64,000 bases of DNA from contig OZ251457.1 in NCBI GenBank assembly GCA_965242565.1, positions 2,728,001 to 2,792,000 on the forward strand. The letters are read 5' to 3'. The notes beneath the pieces were generated by a model. It saw only the letters and a list, made by a program, of their open reading frames with translations. It had not been told where the DNA came from and did no database searches. Both the position numbers and the translations under genes were made by a program. The DNA comes from CATQGW01 sp965242565 (GTDB lineage: Bacteria > Chloroflexota > Dehalococcoidia > Bin125). Of this stretch, positions 17,679 through 25,537 are shown piece after piece (within the stretch, counting starts at the first letter, position 1; each line of letters opens with the position of its first letter).

Positions 17679-18565
17679 CCGCCATCGTGATGCGCAGCAT
17701 GCTCTCCGTGCCCGGCATCCGCGAGCGCTTCATCGAAAAGGCGCGCGACGCGGAAGCCGATGTGCTCTGCTTCGACCTGGAAGACTCGGTCGCCTGGGAC
17801 GACAAGCCCGCCGCGCGCCGGCTGCTGGCCGAAGCGCTGCCCGACTTCCCCGCCAGGGGGCGCGGCGTCTTCGTCCGCACCAACGGCTACGACACCGGCC
17901 TGATCGAGCAGGAGCTGGACGCGCTCGTCGGCCCCTGGCTGCACGGCATCAACGTCTCCAAAGTCGAGTCGGCGCGCGACATCCAGCGGCTCGACGACTA
18001 CCTCACGATGCTTGAGCGCACCCGCGGTCTGCCCGACGGCCATACCGCGATCGTCTCCTGGATCGAGAACGCCGCCGCGGTCGTCAACGCTTACGAAATC
18101 TGCACCGCCTCGCCGCGCCTGCGCGGTATCTGCGTCGGCGGCGAGGATTACGCGGTCAGTATCGGCGTGCGGCGCACCAAAGGCGGCGCGGAACTCGCGC
18201 TCGCCCGCCAAACCGCGATCAACGCCGCCCACGCCGCCGGCATCATCCCGCTCGACACGCCCTGGACTGATCTCACTGATCCCGAAGGCTACGAAGACGA
18301 GCTGGCGCGGATGCGCGAAATCGGCTTCCGCGGCAAGTTCTGCATCCACCCCGACCAGCTCGCTCCGGCCAACCGCGTTTTCGCCCCGGCCGAATCGGAT
18401 ATCGAGTGGGCCCGCCGCGTCGTCGACGCCTACCGGGACGGCGTCGCCAAAAACCTCGGCGCGGTTGCCCTGGACGGCCAGATGATCGACAAACCCGTCC
18501 TGGAGCAGGCCGAGGCGGTGCTGACCTGGTCCGAGCAAATCGCGGCGATGGAAGCGGCGCGCTAA
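17675..18565 (+). CDS. HpcH/HpaI aldolase / citrate lyase beta-subunit family protein
   Basis: 296 residues, TIM-barrel CoA-ester lyase (CitE/malyl-CoA lyase type). Landmarks: MRSMLSVPGIRERFIEKA, DVLCFDLEDSVAWDDKPAAR (metal-binding Glu/Asp), WIENAAAVVNAYE, GGEDYAV and FCIHPDQLAPANRVF at the C-terminus. Such enzymes cleave malyl- or citramalyl-CoA-type esters into two smaller units. The start ATG is preceded by GAGGAGG and overlaps the stop of the degenerate paralogue. The lone CitE form, without CitD/CitF nearby, points away from classical citrate lyase. Confidence 0.92.
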   Translation: MTAIVMRSMLSVPGIRERFIEKARDAEADVLCFDLEDSVAWDDKPAARRLLAEALPDFPARGRGVFVRTNGYDTGLIEQELDALVGPWLHGINVSKVESARDIQRLDDYLTMLERTRGLPDGHTAIVSWIENAAAVVNAYEICTASPRLRGICVGGEDYAVSIGVRRTKGGAELALARQTAINAAHAAGIIPLDTPWTDLTDPEGYEDELARMREIGFRGKFCIHPDQLAPANRVFAPAESDIEWARRVVDAYRDGVAKNLGAVALDGQMIDKPVLEQAEAVLTWSEQIAAMEAAR

Positions 18566-18837
18566 CCGCGACGGCTCCGTACGGCGACGACCTCGGCGAC
18601 CAGCGGATTGAGCATGTCGTAGAAGAGCATCAGGTCGCGGAACAGCAACACATACTCGCAAGGAGCATTTGCGACGTCCGACAGGTCTTCGACAAGTGGG
18701 GTGTCGATCGTCGGATCATCCAGCAACCGATCGAGCGCGGGCAGGAATCGGAGTTGGTAGGGAAACTGCAAGCCCGCCAGGTCCGACCAGGCGGCGTCAG
18801 ACACGAGCACATCAAACCCGACCGGTTCGCCGGCCAC
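18562..18837 (-). CDS. Putative toxin of a Panacea-type toxin-antitoxin pair
   Basis: 91 residues. The order of elements (FDVLVSDAAWSDLAGL helix, loop, then YVLLFRDLMLFYDML and VVAVRSRRG at the end) is that of RelE/ParE-type mRNA interferase or gyrase toxins, although the match is loose. It starts with GTG, overlapping the antitoxin stop by one base (TAGTG). Its own stop overlaps the convergent CitE stop. The location directly downstream of a SocA/Panacea-domain gene supports a toxin role; known Panacea pairs use many unrelated toxins. Inference from context. Confidence 0.6.
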   Translation of the reverse strand: MAGEPVGFDVLVSDAAWSDLAGLQFPYQLRFLPALDRLLDDPTIDTPLVEDLSDVANAPCEYVLLFRDLMLFYDMLNPLVAEVVAVRSRRG

Positions 18838-19403
18838 TACGTTTCGAGCGTCTGCCGCGCCCCGGCGATCTCCGGCCGCCGCCGCTTTGCGCGGGCGCGC
18901 AATTCCTCGTCGTTCGCGATCAGATCGAGAGTGTAGCTTCGACTCGCCTCATGCTCGTCTTCGAGGCTGTCCGGCGCCTCGAAGTGCTTGCAGTAGACGG
19001 CGGACATCGCGGCTGTCGAAAGCGCGTTGTTCCGCGCCAACGCCAGCGCCGGCAGCTCGCCGCGCGCTTTCAGTACCAGCTCGTACCCCGTTGCCGCGCG
19101 GAACAGCTGATATACCACTCTCAGCAGTGCTTCGATCCGTATGTCGAACGGCGCAGCCTTCGTCTCCGCAGCGGGAATTGGGGCGTCGCCATGGCCGCCG
19201 TAGCGGTCGGCGATGGCCTGGATGGCGGGACCGTCGTCTTGGGCCAGGATCGGCTCGTCGAAGAGCGGTTGGCCGCGCAGACCCAGTTGATATGCCTGGG
19301 CGTAATAGCAGAGCGCCTGGAGTTTGCGAATGCGCAGCGCGTCGCCTTGTCGGCGGGCATGCTCCAGGAAGAACTCGGCGACGGCGAGCGCAGTCGTGGG
19401 CAT
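18837..19403 (-). CDS. SocA-like/Panacea-domain antitoxin
   Basis: 188 residues. The N-terminal pattern ALAVAEFFLEHARRQG, IRKLQALCYYAQAYQLGLRG and PLFDEPILAQDDGPAIQAIA is the Panacea (DUF4065, SocA) domain, known from phage GepA, SocA and the PanAT toxin-antitoxin systems, where it neutralises the partner. The second half is helical and specific to this protein. First gene of a two-gene unit with the small toxin-like gene, with a one-base overlap. Base composition is a little lower in G+C than its neighbours, as expected for a mobile module. Confidence 0.8.
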   Translation of the reverse strand: MPTTALAVAEFFLEHARRQGDALRIRKLQALCYYAQAYQLGLRGQPLFDEPILAQDDGPAIQAIADRYGGHGDAPIPAAETKAAPFDIRIEALLRVVYQLFRAATGYELVLKARGELPALALARNNALSTAAMSAVYCKHFEAPDSLEDEHEASRSYTLDLIANDEELRARAKRRRPEIAGARQTLET

Positions 19404-19434
19404 AGCGGCTCCTTACGCCCATGCAGAGTAGCGC

Positions 19435-20619
19435 CTACGAGGCGCCCTCGGCAATTCGACCAAGCCGGGCGGCCCCGCTGCGCTCGTAGGTCACGTCTGC
19501 GACGAAGATGTGCTGCGAGGCGGCCTGAATGTCGCGCAGAATCTGCTGCACCGGATGCTCCTCAAAGTTGGCTGCCCCGCCTAGGCTGTGATGCGCGAAG
19601 CGCACGATCTCGACGCACGTATCCGTCACCCAGGCGACCATCCCGCGCAGCTTGGCGTCGTCCCCCGCCGTGATCGGCTCGCCCGCCTCGCGCTTCGCCA
19701 TCGCCCCCTCCATTGCCTCGATCGCGTGCGCGCGGGCCGCCTCCCAACGGTGCGAGGCGATTCCGAAATCGCGCTGAAACGCGCCGCGATCGGCGATCGC
19801 CGTATCCGTTCCGAAGCGCCGCCGCACGGCCGCCTCGCGCAGCAGCTCCAGCGCGCGCTGTGCCGCGCCCAGCGGCACGCCCGCGTGGCCGGGACAGAGG
19901 AACGTGATCGTCGGCACATCGAACCACGCCGATCCGCGGCGGGGATTCGGTCCGCCGAACGGCATCGCAAACTCCTCAGGCACAAACACGTCATGCATCC
20001 GATAGTGGCAACTGCCGGTGCCCTGCAAACCCATCACGTGCCAGCTGTCCTCAATCTCCAGCGCCTCCGTCGGTACGACGACGGCGTGAACCCGCGGCGC
20101 GCCCGACGCGGTCCGCAGCGGTTGCCCGTCGCGATCCAGCTGACGCGCCCCGGCCAGCACCCAGTTGCAGTGGCGGACGCCGCTGGCGAACGACCAGCGC
20201 CCGTTGAGCCGCTGCCCGCCTTCGCAACGCCGCGCTTCGCCCTCGGGGTTCGCCGTCCCCGCCACGCGCGGGTAGGACGGTCCGAACACTGCGTCGAGCG
20301 CCTCGTAGGACAGGTGGGCCGAGACCAGTCCGGTCGTCATCGACTGAATCATCGCGCACCAGCCGGCCGCGACATCCGCTCGCGCCAGCTCGGCGAAGAC
20401 CTCTACCTGCGTCGCCGGATGCACCGCGTGGCCGTTCACCTCTTCGGCGCCGGAAAGCGCGAACATCCCGCTCTGCTCCAGCGCGTCCACCGAGGCGGGC
20501 GCGAGCGTGCGCGCCCGGATCGATTCCGCCGAGTGCTCCGCCAGGACGGCCCGGATCCCCTCAGCCCGCTCCAGCCATTCGCGGCGCTCTTTCTGCCGTA
20601 GTGGGCTGGCTCGGCTCAT
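19435..20619 (-). CDS. Acyl-CoA dehydrogenase-fold flavin monooxygenase-like protein
   Basis: 394 residues with the acyl-CoA dehydrogenase fold, closest in pattern to the class D flavin-dependent monooxygenases (HsaA/DszC/HpaB-oxygenase type). ADVAAGWCAMIQ, LNGRWSFASGVRHCNWVLAGA, IEDSWHVMGLQGTGSCHYRMHDVFVPEEF and the C-terminal HPVQQILRDIQAASQHIFVA, which replaces the catalytic Glu region of true dehydrogenases. Likely hydroxylates an aromatic or steroid-like substrate using reduced flavin from a separate reductase. ATG at 20617-20619 chosen; an upstream in-frame extension overlaps the divergent gene. Paralogue at 21122. Confidence 0.85.
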   Translation of the reverse strand: MSRASPLRQKERREWLERAEGIRAVLAEHSAESIRARTLAPASVDALEQSGMFALSGAEEVNGHAVHPATQVEVFAELARADVAAGWCAMIQSMTTGLVSAHLSYEALDAVFGPSYPRVAGTANPEGEARRCEGGQRLNGRWSFASGVRHCNWVLAGARQLDRDGQPLRTASGAPRVHAVVVPTEALEIEDSWHVMGLQGTGSCHYRMHDVFVPEEFAMPFGGPNPRRGSAWFDVPTITFLCPGHAGVPLGAAQRALELLREAAVRRRFGTDTAIADRGAFQRDFGIASHRWEAARAHAIEAMEGAMAKREAGEPITAGDDAKLRGMVAWVTDTCVEIVRFAHHSLGGAANFEEHPVQQILRDIQAASQHIFVADVTYERSGAARLGRIAEGAS

Positions 20620-20792
20620 GGCGCATCCCCAACCGATCGATCTGCGCGTTGCGCCACAGGATATTGAACCGCGCTGATGGATGCGCAGTCGGCGCAGCAG
20701 CGCGCGCCGGGCGGCGGATCCATTCGGCGCTGCGCGGGATACGCTTAAGGCAAGTTCGGCGGACGCTTCGTCCGCATTCGCATCGGAGTCTG

Positions 20793-21086
20793 ATGATGCC
20801 GGGCGATGCTCAGGCAATCGCTGCGCCGCCGGAGCCGGGACGACGCCCAGCCGTCCGTCGAGTATTCACCCGTCGGCGGTGGTCGTCGTATCTGCTGGCG
20901 ATCGGAATCGTCTCCACGCTGTTGGGGCTGATCACGGCGTTCAGCGGATTTGGGCTCATCTTTCTGGTCCTCGCGCCGCTCTGGTTCGCATCCGCGGCGC
21001 TCCTGCGACCGACTCGTTGGCGCGTTGCGCTCGCCCTCATCGTCTTGGGCTGCTGGGCTTTCGGCGCCTACCACGTGATCACCTAG
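20793..21086 (+). CDS. Small two-helix membrane protein, unknown
   Basis: 97 residues: a polar, Pro/Arg-rich N-terminus of ~35 residues, then two to three hydrophobic helices (YLLAIGIVSTLLGLITAFSG, LIFLVLAPLWFASAALL, VALALIVLGCWAFGAYHVI). The ATG at 20793 follows CGGAG by a few bases; ATG at 20796 is equally possible. It sits alone between two divergent or convergent monooxygenase-like genes. No family recognised. Confidence 0.6.
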   Translation: MMPGDAQAIAAPPEPGRRPAVRRVFTRRRWSSYLLAIGIVSTLLGLITAFSGFGLIFLVLAPLWFASAALLRPTRWRVALALIVLGCWAFGAYHVIT

Positions 21087-21121
21087 GGTCTGCGCGGGCT
21101 GTCGCAGCAGCCGCGCCCGCC

Positions 21122-22306
21122 CTACAGACCTGGGCGCACCGGCAGGCCGAGCGCGTGCCGACCCATCCGCAGGAACGAGTGGTCCGAAACCACCACGTGC
21201 TGGCTGGCCGTCTGCACATCGCGCAGCACCCGCTGGAGCGGATGCTCGAGGAAGATCGCCTCTCCGCCGGCCGCGCGGTGCGCCGTGCGGACAATCGACT
21301 CCGCCGTGCGCGTCGCCCACGCGGCCGCGCTGCGCGCCGTGTCGTCCATCCGCACCACATCCGACACATCGCGCACCGGCGCATCCGCCAGCTCGCGGAA
21401 GAGGTTCAGCCCGTGGCCGCGAATCGCCCGCGCGGCCGCGGTCGCCTCTCCCAGCTCGCGCTGGAAGACCTCGCGTTCCGCCAGCGGCGCGCCCGCCCCC
21501 AGCCGCACCCGACTCGCGGCGATCGTCGTTACCTCCTCCACCGCCCGTTCCGCCAGCCCCAGCGCGATCCCGTACGCCGCCGGGCAGAGGAACGTCAGCG
21601 TCGGACGCGCGACCCAGCCGTCCCCGCGCAGCACCGGCGCCTCCAGCGAGAACCGCATCTCCTCGCTCACGAACTCGTCCTCCAGCCGGTAGTGGTTGCT
21701 GCCGGTGCCGCGCATGCCGACAACTCGCCAGGTGTCCTCGATCACGGCCCGCTCGCGCGGCACGGCGACACTCAGCAGCTCGGGCGGACCCGATTCACCC
21801 TCGCCGCCGCTTTCCCTCGGCAACGCGGCCTGCGCGATCACCCACTCGGCGTGATGAATGCCCGAACCCCAGCCCCAGCGCCCGCTGACCCGCCAGCCGC
21901 CCTCGACCGGCTCCGCCGCCCCGCCCGGAAAGGGCTGCCCCGCCGTGACCGGCCAGCGGCCTCCGTTGAAGACCAGCCCGATGCCCGCGTCGGGCAGGCG
22001 CGAGCCGAGCCAGGCCGACTCGTGCGCGCCGATCATCACGCACCAACCGCTGGAGCCGTCGTGCGCCGTCAGACCCGCGACCACTTCCAGATGCCCGTCG
22101 GGGCCGATGTTCGCCCCACCGACCTCCTGCGGAGCGAAGATCGAGAACAGCTCGCGCTCGTGCAGCGCGTCGACCACAGTCGGCGCGAGCCGTCGCAGCC
22201 GCTCGTTCTCCTCCGCCTGCTCGCGCAGCGTGGGACCGACCGACTCGACAGCCTCCAGCCAGTTTCCGTAAGCCTTGCGCCCGTAGACCTTGTGATGGTC
22301 GCTCAT
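21122..22306 (-). CDS. Acyl-CoA dehydrogenase-fold flavin monooxygenase-like protein (paralogue)
   Basis: 394 residues, the same length and block order as the gene at 19435. GSSGWCVMIG, VSGRWGWGSGIHHAEWVIAQA, IEDTWRVVGMRGTGSNHYRLEDEFVSEEM and the C-terminal HPLQRVLRDVQTASQHVVVSDHSF are shared. It also belongs to the HsaA/DszC-type class D flavin monooxygenases, and probably arose with its neighbour by duplication. No flavin reductase gene is adjacent. Expressed as a single gene, divergent from the acyl-CoA dehydrogenase at 22392. Confidence 0.85.
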   Translation of the reverse strand: MSDHHKVYGRKAYGNWLEAVESVGPTLREQAEENERLRRLAPTVVDALHERELFSIFAPQEVGGANIGPDGHLEVVAGLTAHDGSSGWCVMIGAHESAWLGSRLPDAGIGLVFNGGRWPVTAGQPFPGGAAEPVEGGWRVSGRWGWGSGIHHAEWVIAQAALPRESGGEGESGPPELLSVAVPRERAVIEDTWRVVGMRGTGSNHYRLEDEFVSEEMRFSLEAPVLRGDGWVARPTLTFLCPAAYGIALGLAERAVEEVTTIAASRVRLGAGAPLAEREVFQRELGEATAAARAIRGHGLNLFRELADAPVRDVSDVVRMDDTARSAAAWATRTAESIVRTAHRAAGGEAIFLEHPLQRVLRDVQTASQHVVVSDHSFLRMGRHALGLPVRPGL

Positions 22307-22391
22307 TGCAGTCCTCCTCCGCAGAGCTTCAGCCTATCCGCGCCTACACTGAGACGAACGACCGGAGGCGTGAGCACCGAGGAGGGCGGCG

Positions 22392-23579
22392 ATGGCGGCA
22401 GCGAGCGATGTGCGGGAGATCATCAGCGGCGACGGCGAGACGGGCGTCGAAATCGTCCGCAACGTGCGCCGCTGGGTTGACCGGCAGGTCATCCCCCAAG
22501 CCGACGCCCTGGAGCACGCCGGCGAGTTCCCCGCCGCCATCCACCGCGACATGTGCGAGATGGGCGTCTTCGGCATCACCTTCCCCGAGGCCTACGGCGG
22601 CCTCGGGCTCTCGTTCGAGACCTACTCCGCCGTGATCGAGGAAATCTCGCGCGGCTGGATGGGCCTGGCCGGGATCATCAACACCAACGTGATCGACGGC
22701 TGGATCATCGAGCAGCACGGCACCGACGACCAGAAGCAGCGCTTCCTGCCCGGGCTGGGCTCCGGCGAGCTGCAGGGCTGCTTCACGATCACCGAACCCA
22801 ACGCCGGCTCCGACGCCCAGGCGATCCGCACCACCGCCCGGCGCGACGGCGACGACTATCTGCTCAACGGCAACAAGCTGTTCGTCACTAACGGGGACCG
22901 TGGCGATGTCTACCTGGCGATGACCAAGACCAACCCCGACGCCAGCCCCCGCCACCGCGGCATCTCCGCCTTTCTGGTCGAGCGCGGCACGCCCGGTTTC
23001 TCCGTCGCCCGCACGATCGACAAGCTCGGCTACAAAGGCCCCGAAACCGCGGAACTCTTCCTCGAGGACGCCCGCGTCCCGGCTGCCAACCTGCTCGGCG
23101 GCGGCGAAGGGCGCGGCTTTCAGCAGATGATCAGCGGGCTCGAAATCGGCCGCATCAACGTCGCTTCGCGCGCCACCGGCGTCGCGCAGGCCGCCTTCGA
23201 CCACGCCATCGTCTACGCGCAGCAGCGCGAGACGATGGGCCGCCCCATCGCCGAGCACCAGGCCATCCAGCTGAAGCTGGCCGAAATGGCGACCAAAATC
23301 CGCGCCGCCCGCCTGCTCACCCGCGACGCCGCCCGCAAAAAGGACAGCGGCGAGCGCTCCGATCTCGATGTCGGCATGGCCAAGCTCTTCGCTACCGAAG
23401 TCGCGCTCGAATGCACGCTCGAATCGATGCGCGTCCACGGCGGCGTCGGCTACACCAAAGAGCTGCCGATCGAGCGCTACTACCGCGACGCGCCGCTGAT
23501 GGCCGTCGCGGAGGGCACCAACGAAATCCAGCGGCTCGTCATCGCCCGCCGCCTGCTCGAGCTGTACAAGGTCGACTAA
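22392..23579 (+). CDS. Acyl-CoA dehydrogenase
   Basis: 395 residues, canonical FAD-dependent acyl-CoA dehydrogenase that inserts an alpha,beta double bond. CFTITEPNAGSDA (FAD/substrate loop), GNKLFVTNGDRGDVYLAMTK, RINVASRATGVAQAAFDHA, and the C-terminal VHGGVGYTKELPIERYYRD and AEGTNEIQRLVIAR, whose Glu occupies the usual catalytic-base position. The ATG follows GAGGAGGGCGGCG. It is 32 bases upstream of a MaoC hydratase, which would act on its product, so a two-step beta-oxidation-like unit is likely. Chain length cannot be read from the sequence. Confidence 0.96.
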   Translation: MAAASDVREIISGDGETGVEIVRNVRRWVDRQVIPQADALEHAGEFPAAIHRDMCEMGVFGITFPEAYGGLGLSFETYSAVIEEISRGWMGLAGIINTNVIDGWIIEQHGTDDQKQRFLPGLGSGELQGCFTITEPNAGSDAQAIRTTARRDGDDYLLNGNKLFVTNGDRGDVYLAMTKTNPDASPRHRGISAFLVERGTPGFSVARTIDKLGYKGPETAELFLEDARVPAANLLGGGEGRGFQQMISGLEIGRINVASRATGVAQAAFDHAIVYAQQRETMGRPIAEHQAIQLKLAEMATKIRAARLLTRDAARKKDSGERSDLDVGMAKLFATEVALECTLESMRVHGGVGYTKELPIERYYRDAPLMAVAEGTNEIQRLVIARRLLELYKVD

Positions 23580-23611
23580 CCAAGCCGACCAGCCCCGCAA
23601 GGAGGACGACA

Positions 23612-24082
23612 ATGCCCACGAAAGAACTGTTCGGCCGCTATCTCGACCAGTTTGAGGTCGGCGAAATCATCGAGCACTGGCCCGCTCGCACCGTGACCGA
23701 GGCCGACGACCTGCTCTTCTGCATGCTCACGATGAACCACCATCCGCTGCACACCAACCTCGAATACGCCGAGGACACCCAGTTCGGCCAACGAGTCGTC
23801 TCCGGCCCGTTCGTCTACTCCCTCGTCTTCGGGATGACGGTGCCCACGGTCAGCGGCAAGGCGATCGCCAACCTCGCCACCACCGACCTGCGCCACACCG
23901 CGCCCGTCTTCCACGGCGACACCCTCAGCGCCCGCACCGAGGTGACCGACATCCGCGAGTCCCGCTCCCAGCCCGACCGCGGCATCGTCACCGTCGACAC
24001 CACCGCCCAAAATCAGCGCGGCGAGACCGTGCTAGAATTCACCCGCGCGGTCATGATCCCCAAGCGCCCGGAGGAGGAGTAG
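23612..24082 (+). CDS. MaoC family (R)-enoyl-CoA hydratase
   Basis: 156 residues, hotdog-fold MaoC dehydratase. FEVGEIIEHWPARTVTEADD and HHPLHTNLEYAEDTQFGQRVVSG contain the hydratase-2 Asp/His catalytic arrangement. The ATG at 23612 comes 7 bases after AAGGAGG. Directly downstream of the acyl-CoA dehydrogenase and probably co-transcribed; it would hydrate the enoyl-CoA made there. Similar dehydrogenase-MaoC pairs work on branched or dicarboxylic acyl-CoAs (e.g. mesaconyl-C1-CoA), but the exact substrate is open. Confidence 0.93.
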   Translation: MPTKELFGRYLDQFEVGEIIEHWPARTVTEADDLLFCMLTMNHHPLHTNLEYAEDTQFGQRVVSGPFVYSLVFGMTVPTVSGKAIANLATTDLRHTAPVFHGDTLSARTEVTDIRESRSQPDRGIVTVDTTAQNQRGETVLEFTRAVMIPKRPEEE

Positions 24083-24091
24083 GATCGCCGC

Positions 24092-24514
24092 ATGAAAATC
24101 GAAACTGGACGGCAGCTGGAACGAGCGGTCGCTGAGCTCGGTCGTGCGCTTGGCCTGGAAGTCAAGACGCAGGTCAAGCTCGGCCGGCGCGTGTGGGGTC
24201 GCGAGCGTCATATCGACGTCGTGCTGAGACATCCTGAGCGCCACCTGAGGCTCGGCATCGAGTGCAAGTACCAGGGCGTGGCCGGCACGGCGGAAGAGAA
24301 GATCACCGCCACGATTGAGGATATTGAGGCCTGGCCGTACCGCGGGCTGGTGGTCATGCACGGCGACGGCTTCTCGCGCGATTTTCCGGCCTACGCTCGG
24401 GGCAAAGGGAGAGCAATTACCTTCGACGAGCTCGCCGACTGGCTGGTCGGCTACTTCGACCTGCCGGAGGAGTACATCGAACAGGCCGAAATGGTCCTCA
24501 ACGCCGACAACTAA
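24092..24514 (+). CDS. PD-(D/E)XK nuclease-like protein
   Basis: 140 residues. A compact PD-(D/E)XK core: Glu10 on the first helix, RHIDVVLR (Asp42) and LGIECKYQ (Glu57-x-Lys59), then a strand GLVVMHGDGFSRDF typical of restriction-like nucleases. No other domain is present. It lies 9 bases after the maoC stop and converges with a Dam-type methylase at 24698, with a repeat element between them. A small type II restriction enzyme paired with that methylase is possible; a repair or stand-alone nuclease is the alternative. Confidence 0.75.
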   Translation: MKIETGRQLERAVAELGRALGLEVKTQVKLGRRVWGRERHIDVVLRHPERHLRLGIECKYQGVAGTAEEKITATIEDIEAWPYRGLVVMHGDGFSRDFPAYARGKGRAITFDELADWLVGYFDLPEEYIEQAEMVLNADN

Positions 24515-24532
24515 GTTCTGGTCACATTTCCG

Positions 24533-24652
24533 TCGCCCCCGACTTGATCGGGGGCCCAAACCCAACGCTGTTCGCAGCACGATGATCCGGGCTACCTGCC
24601 AACGCCCGTTCGTAGGTCATCCCGGTACGCCGTGCTGCCGGCAACCGCCGTA
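24533..24652 (-). repeat. Dispersed intergenic element, copy 1 (reverse, partial)
   Basis: Partial copy of the ~185-base element best seen at 32550-32733 and 55096-55278. Begins with GTCGCCCCCGACTTGATCGG, a hairpin (stem CCCCCGA/TCGGGGG, loop CTTGA, at 24536-24554), followed by GCCCAAACCCAACGC and GCCAACGCCCGTTCG, which line up with the other copies. The stem differs from them but stays paired. Confidence 0.8.
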
Positions 24653-24655
24653 TGG

Positions 24656-24677
24656 ATTCCCGCTCGGGGGCGGGAAT
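24656..24677. repeat. REP-like palindrome
   Basis: Perfect inverted repeat ATTCCCGC-tcgggg-GCGGGAAT followed by GACGGA. The same half-sites (GTCATTCCCGC, GCGGGAATGACGG) occur at 32441-32510 and 32860-32905. It may end transcription from both convergent genes. Confidence 0.75.
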
Positions 24678-24697
24678 GACGGAAACGCGAACGCGCC

Positions 24698-25528
24698 CTA
24701 GCCTGTGCCAATCAAATACTCGCGCACCGCACCGCGCTCTGCGCCGTTGGAGTTGATCGCCCGCACCGCCTCAACCGTCTCCAGACGAAACCCCGCCTCC
24801 CGATACAACTGCGCCACCTCCGGATGCCCCGAATTCGAGAGCAGCACATTCACTCCGCGCCCGCGCGCCTCCGCCGCAACCGCCGCCAGCCGCCGCTGCT
24901 CGGCCCGCCCGAAATCCGCCGCCGTATACGACGTAAAACTCGCCGTTTCACTGAGAGGCACATACGGCGGATCGCAGTACGCAAAATCCCCCGCCTGCGC
25001 CGCGCCCAACGCCTCCGCGAAATCAGCGGTGCGCAGTTCGACCTCCTGCAAGGCCGCCGAAGCCGCGCGCAAGCCGTCCGCATCGCAGATCGTCGGGTTC
25101 ACGTAGCTCCCGTGCGGCACATTGAACTCGCCGCGGCTGTTCACTCGGTACAAACCGTTGAAGCACGTTTTGTTCAGAAAAATCAGCCGCGCAGCCGCGC
25201 CCGCGCCGCAGGTCGGACGCTTGCCGCGAATGCGGTAGTAATATTCCGCCCGATCCGCCGCCGCGCGATACTTCCGCTGATGCACCGCCAGCGCCTCGAT
25301 CAGCTCTTCCACCCCGTCGCGCACTTGCTCGTACACCCCGATCAGCTCCGAGTTGCTGTCCGACAGCACCGCCCGCTCGAAGCGCCCCTCCCGTTGCAGC
25401 GCGAAGAACAGCGCGCCGCCTCCGAGAAACGGCTCGTAATACGTCCCAATCCGCGCCGGCGTCCGCGCCAGCAACTGCGGCAGCAGCTGCGTCTTCCCGC
25501 CCGCCCACTTCAGAAACGGTTTCGCCAT
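24698..25528 (-). CDS. D12-class N6-adenine DNA methyltransferase (Dam-like)
   Basis: 276 residues, class D12 adenine methylase. FLKWAGGKTQLLPQLL (residues 5-20) and YEPFLGGGALFF form the SAM-binding motif I; NGLYRVNSRGEFNVPHGSY is typical of Dam/DpnM-type enzymes; catalytic motif IV is DPPY at about 186-189. Members of this class usually modify GATC or related sites. It is transcribed alone and converges on the PD-(D/E)XK gene, so it may be an orphan epigenetic methylase or the modification half of a restriction system. Confidence 0.94.
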   Translation of the reverse strand: MAKPFLKWAGGKTQLLPQLLARTPARIGTYYEPFLGGGALFFALQREGRFERAVLSDSNSELIGVYEQVRDGVEELIEALAVHQRKYRAAADRAEYYYRIRGKRPTCGAGAAARLIFLNKTCFNGLYRVNSRGEFNVPHGSYVNPTICDADGLRAASAALQEVELRTADFAEALGAAQAGDFAYCDPPYVPLSETASFTSYTAADFGRAEQRRLAAVAAEARGRGVNVLLSNSGHPEVAQLYREAGFRLETVEAVRAINSNGAERGAVREYLIGTG

Positions 25529-25537
25529 GACCGCAGC

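Noticed and set aside
20601..20792. N-terminal part of a 161-codon frame before the small membrane protein
   Set aside because: Basic, low-quality sequence overlapping the divergent monooxygenase start; a good ribosome-binding site precedes the ATG at 20793.
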